Origin: Phenylobacterium sp.
Lineage (GTDB): Bacteria > Pseudomonadota > Alphaproteobacteria > Caulobacterales > Caulobacteraceae
Assembly (NCBI RefSeq): GCF_013911965.1
Contig: NZ_JACESE010000020.1
Span: forward strand, 1-60,341
Length of the DNA stretch: 60,341 bases
Direction: 5' to 3'
Within the stretch, counting starts at the first letter, position 1. Each line of letters starts with the position of its first letter. The notes beneath the pieces were generated by a model. The model made no database searches and was not told the DNA's origin. It was given only the letters and a program-made list of their open reading frames with translations. Of the stretch, positions 1 to 8,959 are shown in pieces. Both the position numbers and the translations under genes were made by a program.

Positions 1-282
1 GAGTGGAAGGCGCGCAACCTACCGACCCGAACCCCGCGCCACAACTGCAAGAACCGTGCGGGGGAGTAGGAATTGCGGGCGTTGGGGCGTTGGACGGGAA
101 GCGTGGCCGTGGGGGCACGGCCGGCGGGGCTGAATAGGCTCGTTGGCGGACTTGGGAGGGTCCGCTTGCTGCAACTTGCCGTAGCGAAATTTGGAGCGAA
201 GAGGCGGCGGTGCGAATGGACAGTTGAAGCTTGGCAAGACAGGCTAGGCCGCAGGACTCAACCGCAGGATTGGTTTGGCGCC
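1..282. other. Left edge, no confident gene
   Basis: Frame 1 is open from base 1 to a TAG at 67-69, so the first 69 bases could be the C-terminal tail of a gene that begins outside the window, but the 22 residues match nothing I recognise. The rest up to the ATG at 283 is presumed leader of the cassette that follows. The reading frame of that gene is open back to a TTG at 73, so an N-terminal extension cannot be excluded. No tRNA, promoter consensus or repeat is evident. Confidence 0.3.
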
Positions 283-2040
283 ATGTCTCCAACGCCGCGC
301 GGCCGCCGGACGCGCAATGCGGCGCCGCCTACTGATGAGCAACTGGTCGCTTGGTTCGAAGCCGGCGAGCTGCTCGAGAGGATCGTTCGCTACTTCGACC
401 TGGCCGACTACAGCCAGTTCCGGGACGTAGGCCGCCGGGCCGGCGCGATGGCCGGCAATCAGAAGTTGGATCTGCTGTCGCTGATCGAGAACGGCGACGT
501 CGGTGCGGTCGGAGGGCACGACTTCTTCAACGTCCAGCAGTTCTTCAACGAGGCCATTCCGAGCCTGGACGTTCCGGTTCCGCGCATGCTGGCCGCGGTC
601 GATCAGCTCGTGAAGCTTGGGGGCGAGGACTTGGCGGCCAACCAGCCCAACGGCGCCTTGCGGGAATGGCTGCGCAAAGACCTTGCCCGAGCTGAAGCCG
701 TCATCTTCGCCGCCAACGCCGACGACAGCCAAGCGAAGGCTCAGCTGGTGTTCGCGTTGGAGGCTATCGGCGACCCTCACAGGGTCAGGCCATTCCTGGA
801 ACGGGATGACCCGCTTCTGAGGGCCAGCGCGCTCAGCGCTTTGGCTCGGATGGCCGATCCTGATCTCGACTCGCGGACAGCGTCCGTCGTCGCGATCGGG
901 CAAGCCCTGGGCGCTGGCGAGAACGACATGCTCTGCGCCAATGGCGTTGAAGCACTGATGTCGGTCGCGAGCCCGGAGCCGCCCGTCGAAAACGACTTGG
1001 TGCTGACGTCCTTGAATGCGGCCCTATCCGGCCGCGGCGACGGTACGCTCAATCGCGCTGCACATGTTCTGTGGGCCCACGCGGCCGCAACGCGCCCTGA
1101 AGTCGCAACCGCGCTGTTGCAGGCGTTGCTAGACCTCAATCCCGAGCACAAGGGCACCACCAACGAGCTCGATATGGGCCTGAAGGCTGTGATCGACGCC
1201 GGTCAGGGCGATGCTGCCCTGCAATTCCTGGCAGACCTGCTCGTCAAGAACCAGGGGACGCTTAAAGCCACCGCGTTCAACTCGGTCTGGGACGCGATCC
1301 TCTCGGGGCCATCGGAGCGTCTGAGCGCCTGGATCGTCAGTTGGCTTCTTGCCGCCAAGCCGGCCCTGGGGTTCGCCCTGACCGAGGTGCTGCGGTGCCA
1401 GGAGCGCGATGAGGCCGCTCTGGCTGTGGATCGGCCCGGCCTTCCGAAAACGCCCGTGGAGCTTGGCTATCTCGCACGAAAGGCCGTCGGCTGGTTCATG
1501 TTACAACCGCATCTGGCGACCGGCTTGTTGGTGGCGATCCTGGGGGTGTGCGACCAAGTGACGGCCCGCAACGTGGCGGGGCTTCTGGCGTACCCGATGC
1601 TGCGCAACTATCCGGAGATGCGTGAAACCCTCGCGGATCTGCCCAAGGACGATCCCGCCAAGCCGTGGGTGAACGCTGCGCTGGGTGAGAACGAGCGCTA
1701 TCTCAACGCCCTCAAAGCCATGCCTGCCATCCCGGAACTCACCCCGTCGGATCAGCACCGGCGCATCCAACACCTGCACCACGTCGATCAGATGCAAGCG
1801 GCCCACAAGGCGGCGCGCGCCCAATCGGTGTTCTTCAACCTCGTACGTCACTCGACCTTGCTCTACGGCACCCGGTCCCTGAGCTACGTGGAGGACCTCG
1901 ATGGAGGCCCCCGGCGCCCCATGGAGATGGAGCTCGGCACGCATTCGGTCACGATGACTCTGCCGCGCCTCGACATGCTCGATCCCATCGGTCTGCAGCT
2001 GATGCTGGTCCGTTTCCGCGGAGAGGCGAGGCCGCAATGA
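283..2040 (+). CDS. Uncharacterised alpha-helical (HEAT-like) repeat protein
   Basis: About 585 residues from ATG 283; the frame is open upstream to TTG 73, but the upstream residues look non-native and no Shine-Dalgarno clearly decides the start. I do not recognise a named family. The protein is almost entirely predicted helix; residues about 150-200 (LEAIGDPHRVRPFLERDDP, then ASALSALARMADP) read like HEAT repeats, and the last 70 residues form a more strand-rich tail. There is no signal peptide or membrane segment, so it is probably cytoplasmic. Its stop overlaps the start of the next gene (ATGA at 2037-2040), so the two are almost certainly co-translated partners. Base composition is lower in GC than the flanking genome, which suggests horizontal acquisition. 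A scaffold or sensor role beside a nuclease is an inference only. Confidence 0.75.
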   Translation: MSPTPRGRRTRNAAPPTDEQLVAWFEAGELLERIVRYFDLADYSQFRDVGRRAGAMAGNQKLDLLSLIENGDVGAVGGHDFFNVQQFFNEAIPSLDVPVPRMLAAVDQLVKLGGEDLAANQPNGALREWLRKDLARAEAVIFAANADDSQAKAQLVFALEAIGDPHRVRPFLERDDPLLRASALSALARMADPDLDSRTASVVAIGQALGAGENDMLCANGVEALMSVASPEPPVENDLVLTSLNAALSGRGDGTLNRAAHVLWAHAAATRPEVATALLQALLDLNPEHKGTTNELDMGLKAVIDAGQGDAALQFLADLLVKNQGTLKATAFNSVWDAILSGPSERLSAWIVSWLLAAKPALGFALTEVLRCQERDEAALAVDRPGLPKTPVELGYLARKAVGWFMLQPHLATGLLVAILGVCDQVTARNVAGLLAYPMLRNYPEMRETLADLPKDDPAKPWVNAALGENERYLNALKAMPAIPELTPSDQHRRIQHLHHVDQMQAAHKAARAQSVFFNLVRHSTLLYGTRSLSYVEDLDGGPRRPMEMELGTHSVTMTLPRLDMLDPIGLQLMLVRFRGEARPQ

Positions 2041-3797
2041 GACTGCTGATCGTCGATTACCTAGCCTCGCTGAAAGAACGCGCAGAACTCGACGCCATCC
2101 TGCCCGACCTGCTAACCGAACTCGGCTACAACGTGATCTCGCGCCCCCGCCGGGGCACCCAGCAGCGCGGGGTCGATATCGCCGCGGTCCGCAAGGTCGA
2201 AGGCGAGGAAATCCTCTACCTTTTCTCCCTGAAGGCGGGAAACCTGTCGCGAACCGAGTGGAACGGGCCGCAGGACCAGGCCCTTCGCCCGTCCCTGGAC
2301 GAAATCCGCGACAGTTATCTGCCGAACCGGGTTCCGCCGAAGTACCGCGACGCCAAGGTGGTCATCTGCCTCTGTTTCGGTGGCGAGATTCGCGAGGACA
2401 TCCGCGACGTCGTCGCCGGCTACATGACCAACAACACCACCGCCCGTGTCAGCTATGAGGAGTGGAACGGCGGCCGCATCGCCGACCTGCTGCTGGAAGG
2501 TTTGCTGCGCGAGCAGGTGCTGCCTGAGGCAATGCGGAGCGGATTTCGCAAGGCGGTGGCGCTGGTCGATGAGCCGGACGTCTCCTACCAGCACTTCCGG
2601 AAGGTGGCGAACCAGCTGTTGTCAGCTGGGCGCGCCAACGCCAAGGCGCGGGTCCTGAGCGCCCGCCAGCTCAGCCTGTGCGCTTGGATTCTGTTTGTCT
2701 GGGCCCGCAGCGCTGGCAATGTCGAAGCGGCCTATCGCGCGACAGAGTTGGCGTTGCTCTACGCCTGGGAACTTCGTCGCGGCATCGCCAAGCCCACCTC
2801 CAAGGACGGCAAGGCGCTACTGAACGCCGTTGGCCAGATCGCGGACCTCCACATCAAAGCGGCCGCTGAACTGCTTGAGCGCAAGATTATTCCGGCTGCG
2901 CTGATCGAGGACGGAGTGTCGGCGGCCGTGCGCAGCAGCGACGCCATCGACTTGAACCTCGCGCTCTTCGACATGCTGGGCCGGATCGGCCTTCTGGCGA
3001 TCTGGCTCAAGTTCATGAGTCAGCGGGCCGAGGGCAAGGCCAAAGAGCACTTCGAGGCCCACTGCCTCGCCGTCCTGAAGGCCGGCTATGCGATGATCGA
3101 AAACAACGCGGGGCTTCTGCTGCCTGTGCGCGACGATCAGACGATCGACATCGCCATCTTCCTGCAGGCGGCCTTGGTGACGGGCGCCGATGGCGGGCCA
3201 ATTCGCAATTGGATCGAACACCTCATCGGTCGGCTCAGTTACGCAGTCCGCGCCCGCGCGCGGTACCCTCTGACATCGAGCGACTATCGCGATCTTGTCG
3301 AACATCCGCGTGGCAGGAGCGACGATGAGTTCGAGGAGATGACAAAAGGGTCGATCCTCATCCCTACCCTCGCGCTTTGGGCTAGGCTATTGGGTTTAAC
3401 TGCCGAATTGGCGATGCTGAGCGAGATGGTCGCCAAGGACTTGGGGCATTGCACCATGCAGCTTTGGTCCCCGGACCACACCAGCGAGACGCACCTCTAT
3501 GTAAATGACGCGGCTCATGGCTATGCTATTGCCGACTTGCCTATAGACGGCGACGGTGCCGCACTGTTCGACATTGTGAATAGCGCTGCTGATCGGGTCG
3601 CAGAGCATTTGGACGGGCTGTCGGCCTTCGCGGAGGGGTTCTGGCCGGTCGTTCTGGTGGCCTGTCGACACCATCGGCTACCAGTGCCGCCTGGCTTCTG
3701 GGTCAAGGCACTGGCGATTGCCCCAGAAGCCAACGAGGCGGCGGACGGAACCGCGACTGCGCCTCCCGCCGATGGCTCACGCCCAGTGGGCGGGTAG
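2037..3797 (+). CDS. Protein with N-terminal PD-(D/E)XK nuclease-like domain
   Basis: 586 residues starting in an ATGA overlap with the upstream helical-repeat gene. The first ~110 residues resemble a restriction-endonuclease fold: an acidic helix (E17 in RAELDAILPDLLTELGY), GVDIAA with D47, then a hydrophobic strand ending LFSLKAG with K66. This is the spacing of the D...(E/Q)xK core of Mrr-like nucleases, with Ser at the E/Q position. The remaining ~450 residues are mostly helical and unrecognised. The gene is atypical in composition: two sample lines near 3481-3600 are 55-58% GC, and rare ATA, TTA, CTA and AGG codons appear. The pairing and composition suggest a mobile defence-type cassette. 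Nuclease activity and role are inferred, not shown. Confidence 0.75.
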   Translation: MRLLIVDYLASLKERAELDAILPDLLTELGYNVISRPRRGTQQRGVDIAAVRKVEGEEILYLFSLKAGNLSRTEWNGPQDQALRPSLDEIRDSYLPNRVPPKYRDAKVVICLCFGGEIREDIRDVVAGYMTNNTTARVSYEEWNGGRIADLLLEGLLREQVLPEAMRSGFRKAVALVDEPDVSYQHFRKVANQLLSAGRANAKARVLSARQLSLCAWILFVWARSAGNVEAAYRATELALLYAWELRRGIAKPTSKDGKALLNAVGQIADLHIKAAAELLERKIIPAALIEDGVSAAVRSSDAIDLNLALFDMLGRIGLLAIWLKFMSQRAEGKAKEHFEAHCLAVLKAGYAMIENNAGLLLPVRDDQTIDIAIFLQAALVTGADGGPIRNWIEHLIGRLSYAVRARARYPLTSSDYRDLVEHPRGRSDDEFEEMTKGSILIPTLALWARLLGLTAELAMLSEMVAKDLGHCTMQLWSPDHTSETHLYVNDAAHGYAIADLPIDGDGAALFDIVNSAADRVAEHLDGLSAFAEGFWPVVLVACRHHRLPVPPGFWVKALAIAPEANEAADGTATAPPADGSRPVGG

Positions 3798-3895
3798 CAG
3801 GTCAAGTCATTCGACCATTCCCTGAAGGTACCGTTTTGCAGGGCGGGTGTTGCCGCCACCTCGGCCGCCGCTCCCGGCGACGAGCGCTACGCCCA

Positions 3896-4312
3896 ATGAC
3901 CCTCGAAACCTCCCGCCTCGTCCTCCGCCTCATCCTGGCCGCCGCCTACCTCGCCGCCGGCGTCCTGCACCTCGCCTACCCGGCGCCGTTCCTCGGGATC
4001 ACGCCGGGCTGGGTTCCGTGGCCGCAGGCCGTGATCGCGGCGACGGGGGTGGCGGAGATCGCAGGGGCGGGGGCTCTGGGCGCGGTTCCGCGGCTGCGGC
4101 GGGCGGCGGCGGTGGGGCTGGCCCTCTATGCGGTGTGCGTCTATCCGGCGAACATCAAGCACGCCCTGGACGCGGTGGCGGCCGGCGGCGCCGGGGCGTG
4201 GTGGCCCTATCACGGGCCGCGGCTGGCGTTTCAGCCGGTGATCGTCTGGTGGGCCCTGTTCGCCGGCGGGGTGACGGACTGGCCCTTCGGCCGGCGGGTC
4301 CGCAGGGGCTAG
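3896..4312 (+). CDS. DoxX-like small membrane protein
   Basis: 138 residues from ATG 3896 (an upstream in-frame start at 3836 would add a poor, Arg-rich extension). Four hydrophobic segments are visible, and the first carries the pattern YLAAGVLHLAYPAPFLGITP typical of DoxX-like proteins (small quinone- or redox-associated inner-membrane proteins of uncertain activity). It returns to high GC directly after the atypical two-gene cassette, so the composition boundary lies in the 98 bases before it. It is convergent with the TonB receptor downstream. No operon partner is evident, and the substrate is unknown. Confidence 0.75.
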   Translation: MTLETSRLVLRLILAAAYLAAGVLHLAYPAPFLGITPGWVPWPQAVIAATGVAEIAGAGALGAVPRLRRAAAVGLALYAVCVYPANIKHALDAVAAGGAGAWWPYHGPRLAFQPVIVWWALFAGGVTDWPFGRRVRRG

Positions 4313-4351
4313 GGCCGCCTCGCCGAGGCGGCCCGCCCTCTGTCGGAGTCC

Positions 4352-6481
4352 CTAGAACCGGTAGGTCAGGGACGCCGTGACGTTGCGCGGCGCGCCGTAG
4401 CGGTACTGGCTGAAGTAGCTGATCTGGCTGTAATAGGTCTCGTCGAACAGGTTATCGACATTGACCTGCACGGTGACGGCGTCGGTCACGTCGTAGCGGG
4501 CCATCAGATTGACCAGGGCGAAGGCGTCCTGCTCGATCCGCTCCTGCGCCCCGCTCACCGGATTGGCGGCCAGGGAATAGATGGTGTCGCGCCAGGTGAC
4601 CCCGCCGCCGAGGCTCAGGCCCTCCAGCGGGCCTTCGAACCGGTAGGTGGTGAAGAGGGCGAAGCTCTTGCGCGGCTGGTCGGTGTTGACCTCCGCCCCC
4701 GTGGCGTCCTCGACCTCGAACTGGGCGTAGCTGGCGCTCAGGTCCCAGTTGGGCCGCAGGCGGCCGACGAGTTCGACCTCGAAGCCGGCGCTCTCGGCGC
4801 CGTCGGCCGGGGCGTAGGCCTGCTCGGGCGGGGTGGAGCCGGGCACCATCTGGCCGGTGGCCTGGCCGACGCCGTCCTGCTGGATCTTGAAGACGGCCAC
4901 CGTCGACTGCAGGGCGTCGTTCAGATAGGCGCTCTTCAGCCCGATCTCATAGGCCTTGCCGGTGATCGGCTCGAGCACCTGGGCGTTGATGTCGCGCAGG
5001 TTCTGCGGCTGGAAGATCTCGGTGTAGCTGCCGTAGAGGCGGTGCGACGGGGTCAGGTCGTAGAGCACCCCGAAATAGGGGATGGTGACGTCGTCGGCCT
5101 TGTAGTTGTCGGGCGCGCCGCCGTTGATCCCGCTGCGTTCCCAGCTCGAGAGGCGCACGCCGCCGATCACCTTCAGCGCGTCGGTGAGGTTGAGCCGGGT
5201 GGCCGCGAAGACGCCGGTCTGCTCGGTCTCGTTGTCGGTGTAGAGCGTCGGCGTGGTGGCGAAGTCCGGCTTCGGGAAGTTTCCGTCGAAGGCGTAGAGG
5301 CTGGTCAGCGGCAGGAAGGCGTTGGGGCCGCCGGCGGCGAAGTTGACGACGTCGGACTCCTGCTTGCTGTGCAGGGCGCCCAGGGTGAACTCGTGCGCGC
5401 GGCCGAACAGCGGGAAGTCGCCGTGCAGCTGGACGTCGAAGCTGTCCTGCGTCGTCTCGCCGACGCTCTTGTAGGGCCAGGTCGCCGCGCCCGCCCCGGT
5501 GGCGCGGTCGATCGCGCCATAGACGTAGAAGAGCTGGGAATCCTGCTCGTTGATCAGGCGGTTGTAGTTGAACGAGACGTTCCAGCCGTTGGCGAAGGTG
5601 TGCGCCAGATTGGCGAAATAGTTGGTGTTGGTCGTGTCCCAATAGGCCCAGTCGGCGGCCGTGTTGGTCGAGACCGGCAGGTCGGTGCGGCCGCCGTCGG
5701 TGTAGAAGGTCGGCAGCGCGCCCCAGAAGGCGGCGTTCGGCGCCGTGTCCTGCCGGCTGGCGCCGACGCGCAGCAGGGTGGACTCGGTCAGGTCGGCCTC
5801 GGCGACGCCGTAGAAGACGTGCTTTTCGGTGTTCTGCCGGTCGAAATAGGTGTCGCGGTTCTCGTACTTGGCGACCAGACGGCCGCGGATCGCGCCGCCG
5901 TTCGCCGCGCCGGACACGTCGGCCTCGATCAGGCGCTTGTCCCAGCTGCCCAGGGCCGCCGTCAGGGCGCCCTGGAAGTCGCGGGCGTCGGCGTGCTTGC
6001 GCACCAGATTGATGGAGGCGGACGGGTCGCCGGCGCCGGTCAGCAGGCCGGTGGCGCCGCGCACGATCTCCACGCGCTCATAGATGGACATGTCGACGAT
6101 CGTCTCGCCGGAATCCCCGGCCAGGCTCCAGGACAGGGGAACGCTGTCGATCTGGTAGTTCTTGATCTCGAAACCGCGCGCATTGAAGACGTTGCGCACG
6201 TCGTCGACCTCGACCACCGAGACGCCGGCGGTGTTGCGCACGACATCGGCGATGGTCGTCAGGTTCTGGTCCCGGATCCGCTGCTGGGTGATGACGGTCA
6301 CCGACTGCGGCGTCTCCCGGACCGACAGGCCAAGCCCGGTCGCGGTGTCGATCTCCTCGTCGACCGTATAGCGGCCCGTGACCACGACGCCCTGGACGGT
6401 GGTGTCGGTCTGGGCGTTCGCCACGCCCGCAAAGCCCAGGAGCGCGACGCCCGCGAGCAAGCTCAGTTTGAAGTTCATCAT
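4352..6481 (-). CDS. TonB-dependent siderophore receptor
   Basis: Outer-membrane beta-barrel that imports a ferric siderophore using energy from TonB/ExbBD. About 709 residues. Two adjacent ATG codons (6481 and 6478) follow GGAGGGG; the second is better spaced. Residues 1-23 form a signal peptide ending ANAQ. The plug domain lies at about 50-165 with ETPQSVTVITQQRI, DVVRNTAGVSV and the RGFEI motif, typical of the FhuE/FpvA-type ferrisiderophore family. The barrel follows and ends in the outer-membrane sorting signal YRF. The frame is open upstream to 7087, but that part runs antisense to dapB and is not real. A perfect Fur-like palindrome 43-57 bases upstream indicates iron repression. The exact siderophore cannot be told. 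Confidence 0.93.
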   Translation of the reverse strand: MMNFKLSLLAGVALLGFAGVANAQTDTTVQGVVVTGRYTVDEEIDTATGLGLSVRETPQSVTVITQQRIRDQNLTTIADVVRNTAGVSVVEVDDVRNVFNARGFEIKNYQIDSVPLSWSLAGDSGETIVDMSIYERVEIVRGATGLLTGAGDPSASINLVRKHADARDFQGALTAALGSWDKRLIEADVSGAANGGAIRGRLVAKYENRDTYFDRQNTEKHVFYGVAEADLTESTLLRVGASRQDTAPNAAFWGALPTFYTDGGRTDLPVSTNTAADWAYWDTTNTNYFANLAHTFANGWNVSFNYNRLINEQDSQLFYVYGAIDRATGAGAATWPYKSVGETTQDSFDVQLHGDFPLFGRAHEFTLGALHSKQESDVVNFAAGGPNAFLPLTSLYAFDGNFPKPDFATTPTLYTDNETEQTGVFAATRLNLTDALKVIGGVRLSSWERSGINGGAPDNYKADDVTIPYFGVLYDLTPSHRLYGSYTEIFQPQNLRDINAQVLEPITGKAYEIGLKSAYLNDALQSTVAVFKIQQDGVGQATGQMVPGSTPPEQAYAPADGAESAGFEVELVGRLRPNWDLSASYAQFEVEDATGAEVNTDQPRKSFALFTTYRFEGPLEGLSLGGGVTWRDTIYSLAANPVSGAQERIEQDAFALVNLMARYDVTDAVTVQVNVDNLFDETYYSQISYFSQYRYGAPRNVTASLTYRF

Positions 6482-6523
6482 ATCCCCTCCGGCGAGCCTG
6501 ACGCCCGCCGCGTCGATCGCGCA

Positions 6524-6538
6524 TGCGAATAATTCGCA
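6524..6538. promoter_or_regulatory. Fur-like operator
   Basis: Perfect 15-bp palindrome: arms TGCGAAT and ATTCGCA around a central A. TGC-N9-GCA palindromes of this shape are the alphaproteobacterial Fur/Mur-type iron box. It sits 43 bases upstream of the siderophore receptor start, in the divergent region shared with dapB (194 bases away from that start), so the receptor is the likely target. Confidence 0.7.
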
Positions 6539-6719
6539 GTAACAAGCCTCGCCGGCCCCGACAAGCGCCGATGGCCGCCGAGCCGCCGCTGTCGTCGAGC
6601 GCGACTTTGGCGCCACAGTCCGTACACGGTGCGGACGCGCCGCGACGGGCCCCCCGCAGGCCTTTCGCTTGACCTCGCTCGGCGGCGCGCGACATTCCAG
6701 GTCGGTGTCCAGCTCGCCC

Positions 6720-6734
6720 GGGAGATCCGCCCTG
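6720..6734 (+). promoter_or_regulatory. Shine-Dalgarno and CTG start of dapB
   Basis: GGGAG at 6720-6724, then seven bases, then CTG at 6732-6734. The residues after this CTG ([17 protein letters not shown]) are where the DapB Rossmann fold normally begins. No ATG occurs nearby in frame, and the alternatives are GTG 6705 and TTG 6669, both with poor ribosome binding sites. Confidence 0.5.
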
Positions 6735-7511
6735 ACCGCCCCCATCCGCATCGCCGTCGCCGGCGCCCTGGGCCGCATGGGCCGGGCCGTCGCCGCCGCC
6801 GTGGACCTTCGCGACGACTGCGAGGTCTTCGCCCGCTTCGACCGTCCCGGCGCCGAAGGGGAGGGCGTGGTCGAGCGCGACCAGGCGCTCGCCGCCGCCC
6901 AGGCGGTCATCGACTTCTCGACGCCGGCGGCCTCCGCCGACCTGGCGCGGGCCTGCGCGGCCCGCGGCGAGGTGGCGCTGGTCATCGGCTCCACCGGCTT
7001 CGACGAGGACCAGATCGCCGCCATCGACGCGGCGGCGAAGACCATCCCCATCGTGCGGGCCGGCAACTTCTCGCTGGGCGTCAACATGCTGCTCGGCCTC
7101 GTCGAGCAGGCGGCGCGCGCCCTGCCGGCGGCCGACTACGACATCGAGGTCGTGGAGGCCCACCACCGCCGCAAGGTGGACGCCCCCTCCGGCACCGCCC
7201 TGATGCTCGGCGAGGCCGCGGCCCGCGGGCGGGGCGTGGCCCTGGCGGAGGTGGCCCGGCGCGTGCGCGACGGGATCACCGGCGAGCGGCCGGCCGGGGA
7301 GATCGGCTTCTCCGTCCAGCGCGGCGGCGGCATCATCGGCGAGCATTCGGTGCTCTTCGCGGCGCAGGACGAGATCCTGACCCTGTCGCACTCGGCCCGC
7401 GACCGCGGCCTCTTCGCCCGCGGGGCGGTGGAGGCGGCGCTCTGGGCCGTGCGCCAGCCGCCCGGCGCCTACGACATGGTCGACGTGCTGGGTCTGAGGA
7501 GCCGCCGATGA
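6732..7511 (+). CDS. dapB: 4-hydroxy-tetrahydrodipicolinate reductase
   Basis: Reduces hydroxy-tetrahydrodipicolinate with NAD(P)H in the diaminopimelate/lysine pathway; cytoplasmic tetramer. About 259 residues if it starts at CTG 6732, the usual family length. The nucleotide-binding loop GALGRMGR is at the N-terminus. The dinucleotide-domain motif VIGSTGF, then NFSLGVNML, and the substrate/catalytic signature [15 protein letters not shown] are all intact. The amidase gene overlaps its stop (ATGA 7508-7511), so the two are cotranscribed. The upstream 250-base gap is shared divergently with the TonB receptor. Identity is certain; only the start codon is debatable (GTG 6705 or TTG 6669 would add 9 or 21 residues). 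Confidence 0.95.
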   Translation: MTAPIRIAVAGALGRMGRAVAAAVDLRDDCEVFARFDRPGAEGEGVVERDQALAAAQAVIDFSTPAASADLARACAARGEVALVIGSTGFDEDQIAAIDAAAKTIPIVRAGNFSLGVNMLLGLVEQAARALPAADYDIEVVEAHHRRKVDAPSGTALMLGEAAARGRGVALAEVARRVRDGITGERPAGEIGFSVQRGGGIIGEHSVLFAAQDEILTLSHSARDRGLFARGAVEAALWAVRQPPGAYDMVDVLGLRSRR

Positions 7512-8959
7512 GCCCCGATCTCGACCTGCTCGATCTCGACGCCAGCGGCCAGCTCACCCTCCTGGCCGCGCGCCGGGTGAGCGCGGTCGAGCTCCTGAAG
7601 ATGGCCCTCGCCCGCCACGAGCAGACGCACAAGACCCTGAACGCCGTCGTCGCCGCCGACCTGGAGCGGGCCCTGGAACGGGCCAGGGCGATCGACGACC
7701 ACCGGGCCAACGACGTCCAGCTGGGGCCGCTGGCCGGCCTGCCCATGACCGTCAAGGACACGCTCGACGTCATCGGCATGCCGGCCTCGGCCGGGCTGGA
7801 GGCGTTCCGCCGCCGCAAGGCCGAGGACGCCACCGTGGTCGGCCACGCCCGCCGGGCCGGAGCGGTCGTCTGGGGCAAGACCAATGTCCCGGTCATGGCC
7901 GGCGACTGGCAGAGCTTCAACGCGCTCTACGGGACGACGAACAATCCTTGGGACCCGACGCGGACGCCGGGCGGATCGTCGGGCGGGGCGGCGGCGGCCC
8001 TGGCCGCCCGGGTCACGCCGCTGGAGATCGGCTCCGACATCGGCGGCTCCCTGCGCGTGCCGGCCCACTTCTGCGGCGTCTTCTCGCACAAGCCGACCTG
8101 GGGCCTCGTGCCCCAGCATGGCCATGTGCCGCCCAAGCCGGGCTCATGGCAGGAGCCGGACCTCAATGTGGTGGGGCCGATGGCGCGCTCGGCGCGGGAC
8201 CTGCGTCTGCTGCTGTCGGTGATCTGCGATGGGGGCGTCTCCCCCAAGGCGCCGCCCGCCGACCTGGCCAAGGTGAAGATCGGCCTGTGGCTGGAGGCGC
8301 CGGGCCTGCCCCTCGATCCGCAGGTGCGCCGGGTCATCGAGGCCTTCGCCGGCGAGCTCGCCGCCGCCGGGGCGACCGTGGAGGCGGTTTCCCCGCCGGT
8401 GGACGTGGAGACCCTGCTCGAGGCCTATATGGTGCTGCTGGGTTCGATCATCGGCGCCGACATGCCCGAGAAGGAGCTGCGCCGCCTGGAGCTGCTGCGG
8501 GGGCCCGCCAGGATGGCCAAGGCGGCCGGGGCCGATCCCTTCTCCTGGGCGACCACGGCGCTGGCCTACACCGCCCGCCATCGCGAATGGCTGGCCGCCG
8601 ACGCCGTGCGCGCCCGCCTGCGCCAGGAGATGGAGGGCGCGCTGGGCGGGTTCGACGCCATTCTCGCCCCCGTCGCCCCCGTGACCGCCTTTCCGCACGA
8701 CCACAAGGGCTTCGCCGCCCGAAAGCTGACCCTCTCCACCGGCGAGACGGTTCCCTACGTCACCATGCTGGGCTGGATCGCGCTCGCCACCGCCTGCCTG
8801 CTGCCGGTGACCACCGTGCCGGCCGGCGCCGCGGCCGACGGCCTGCCGGTGGGCGTCCAGCTCATCGGCCCGCACGGGGGCGACGCCCGCCTGCTGAGCC
8901 TGGCCCAGGCGATCGACGAGAACGTCCGCGGCTTTTCGGCGCCGGAGCTGAAGGCCTAG
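7508..8959 (+). CDS. Amidase (amidase-signature family)
   Basis: 483 residues, beginning in the ATGA overlap with dapB. The amidase-signature Ser-cisSer-Lys triad is visible: Lys83 (TVKDT), the GGSSGG loop (cis-Ser at 157/158) and nucleophile Ser181 in [11 protein letters not shown]. Such enzymes hydrolyse C-N amide bonds of small amides or peptidyl amides; the true substrate cannot be inferred. It lacks the gatB/gatC context and GatA-specific sequence, so it is a general amidase and not the tRNA amidotransferase. No signal peptide is seen. Its TAG stop shares the bases CTAG (8956-8959) with the stop of the convergent thioesterase-like gene. Confidence 0.92.
   Translation: MSPDLDLLDLDASGQLTLLAARRVSAVELLKMALARHEQTHKTLNAVVAADLERALERARAIDDHRANDVQLGPLAGLPMTVKDTLDVIGMPASAGLEAFRRRKAEDATVVGHARRAGAVVWGKTNVPVMAGDWQSFNALYGTTNNPWDPTRTPGGSSGGAAAALAARVTPLEIGSDIGGSLRVPAHFCGVFSHKPTWGLVPQHGHVPPKPGSWQEPDLNVVGPMARSARDLRLLLSVICDGGVSPKAPPADLAKVKIGLWLEAPGLPLDPQVRRVIEAFAGELAAAGATVEAVSPPVDVETLLEAYMVLLGSIIGADMPEKELRRLELLRGPARMAKAAGADPFSWATTALAYTARHREWLAADAVRARLRQEMEGALGGFDAILAPVAPVTAFPHDHKGFAARKLTLSTGETVPYVTMLGWIALATACLLPVTTVPAGAAADGLPVGVQLIGPHGGDARLLSLAQAIDENVRGFSAPELKA

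Noticed and set aside
19-237. Minus-strand 72-codon frame at the left edge
   Set aside because: Pro/Arg-rich, no ribosome site, and overlaps the presumed leader of the cassette; no support.
5042-6532. Plus-strand open frame (496 codons) across the TonB receptor
   Set aside because: Antisense shadow of a well-supported receptor gene; low-complexity Val/Gly/Asp/Arg-rich translation without motifs.
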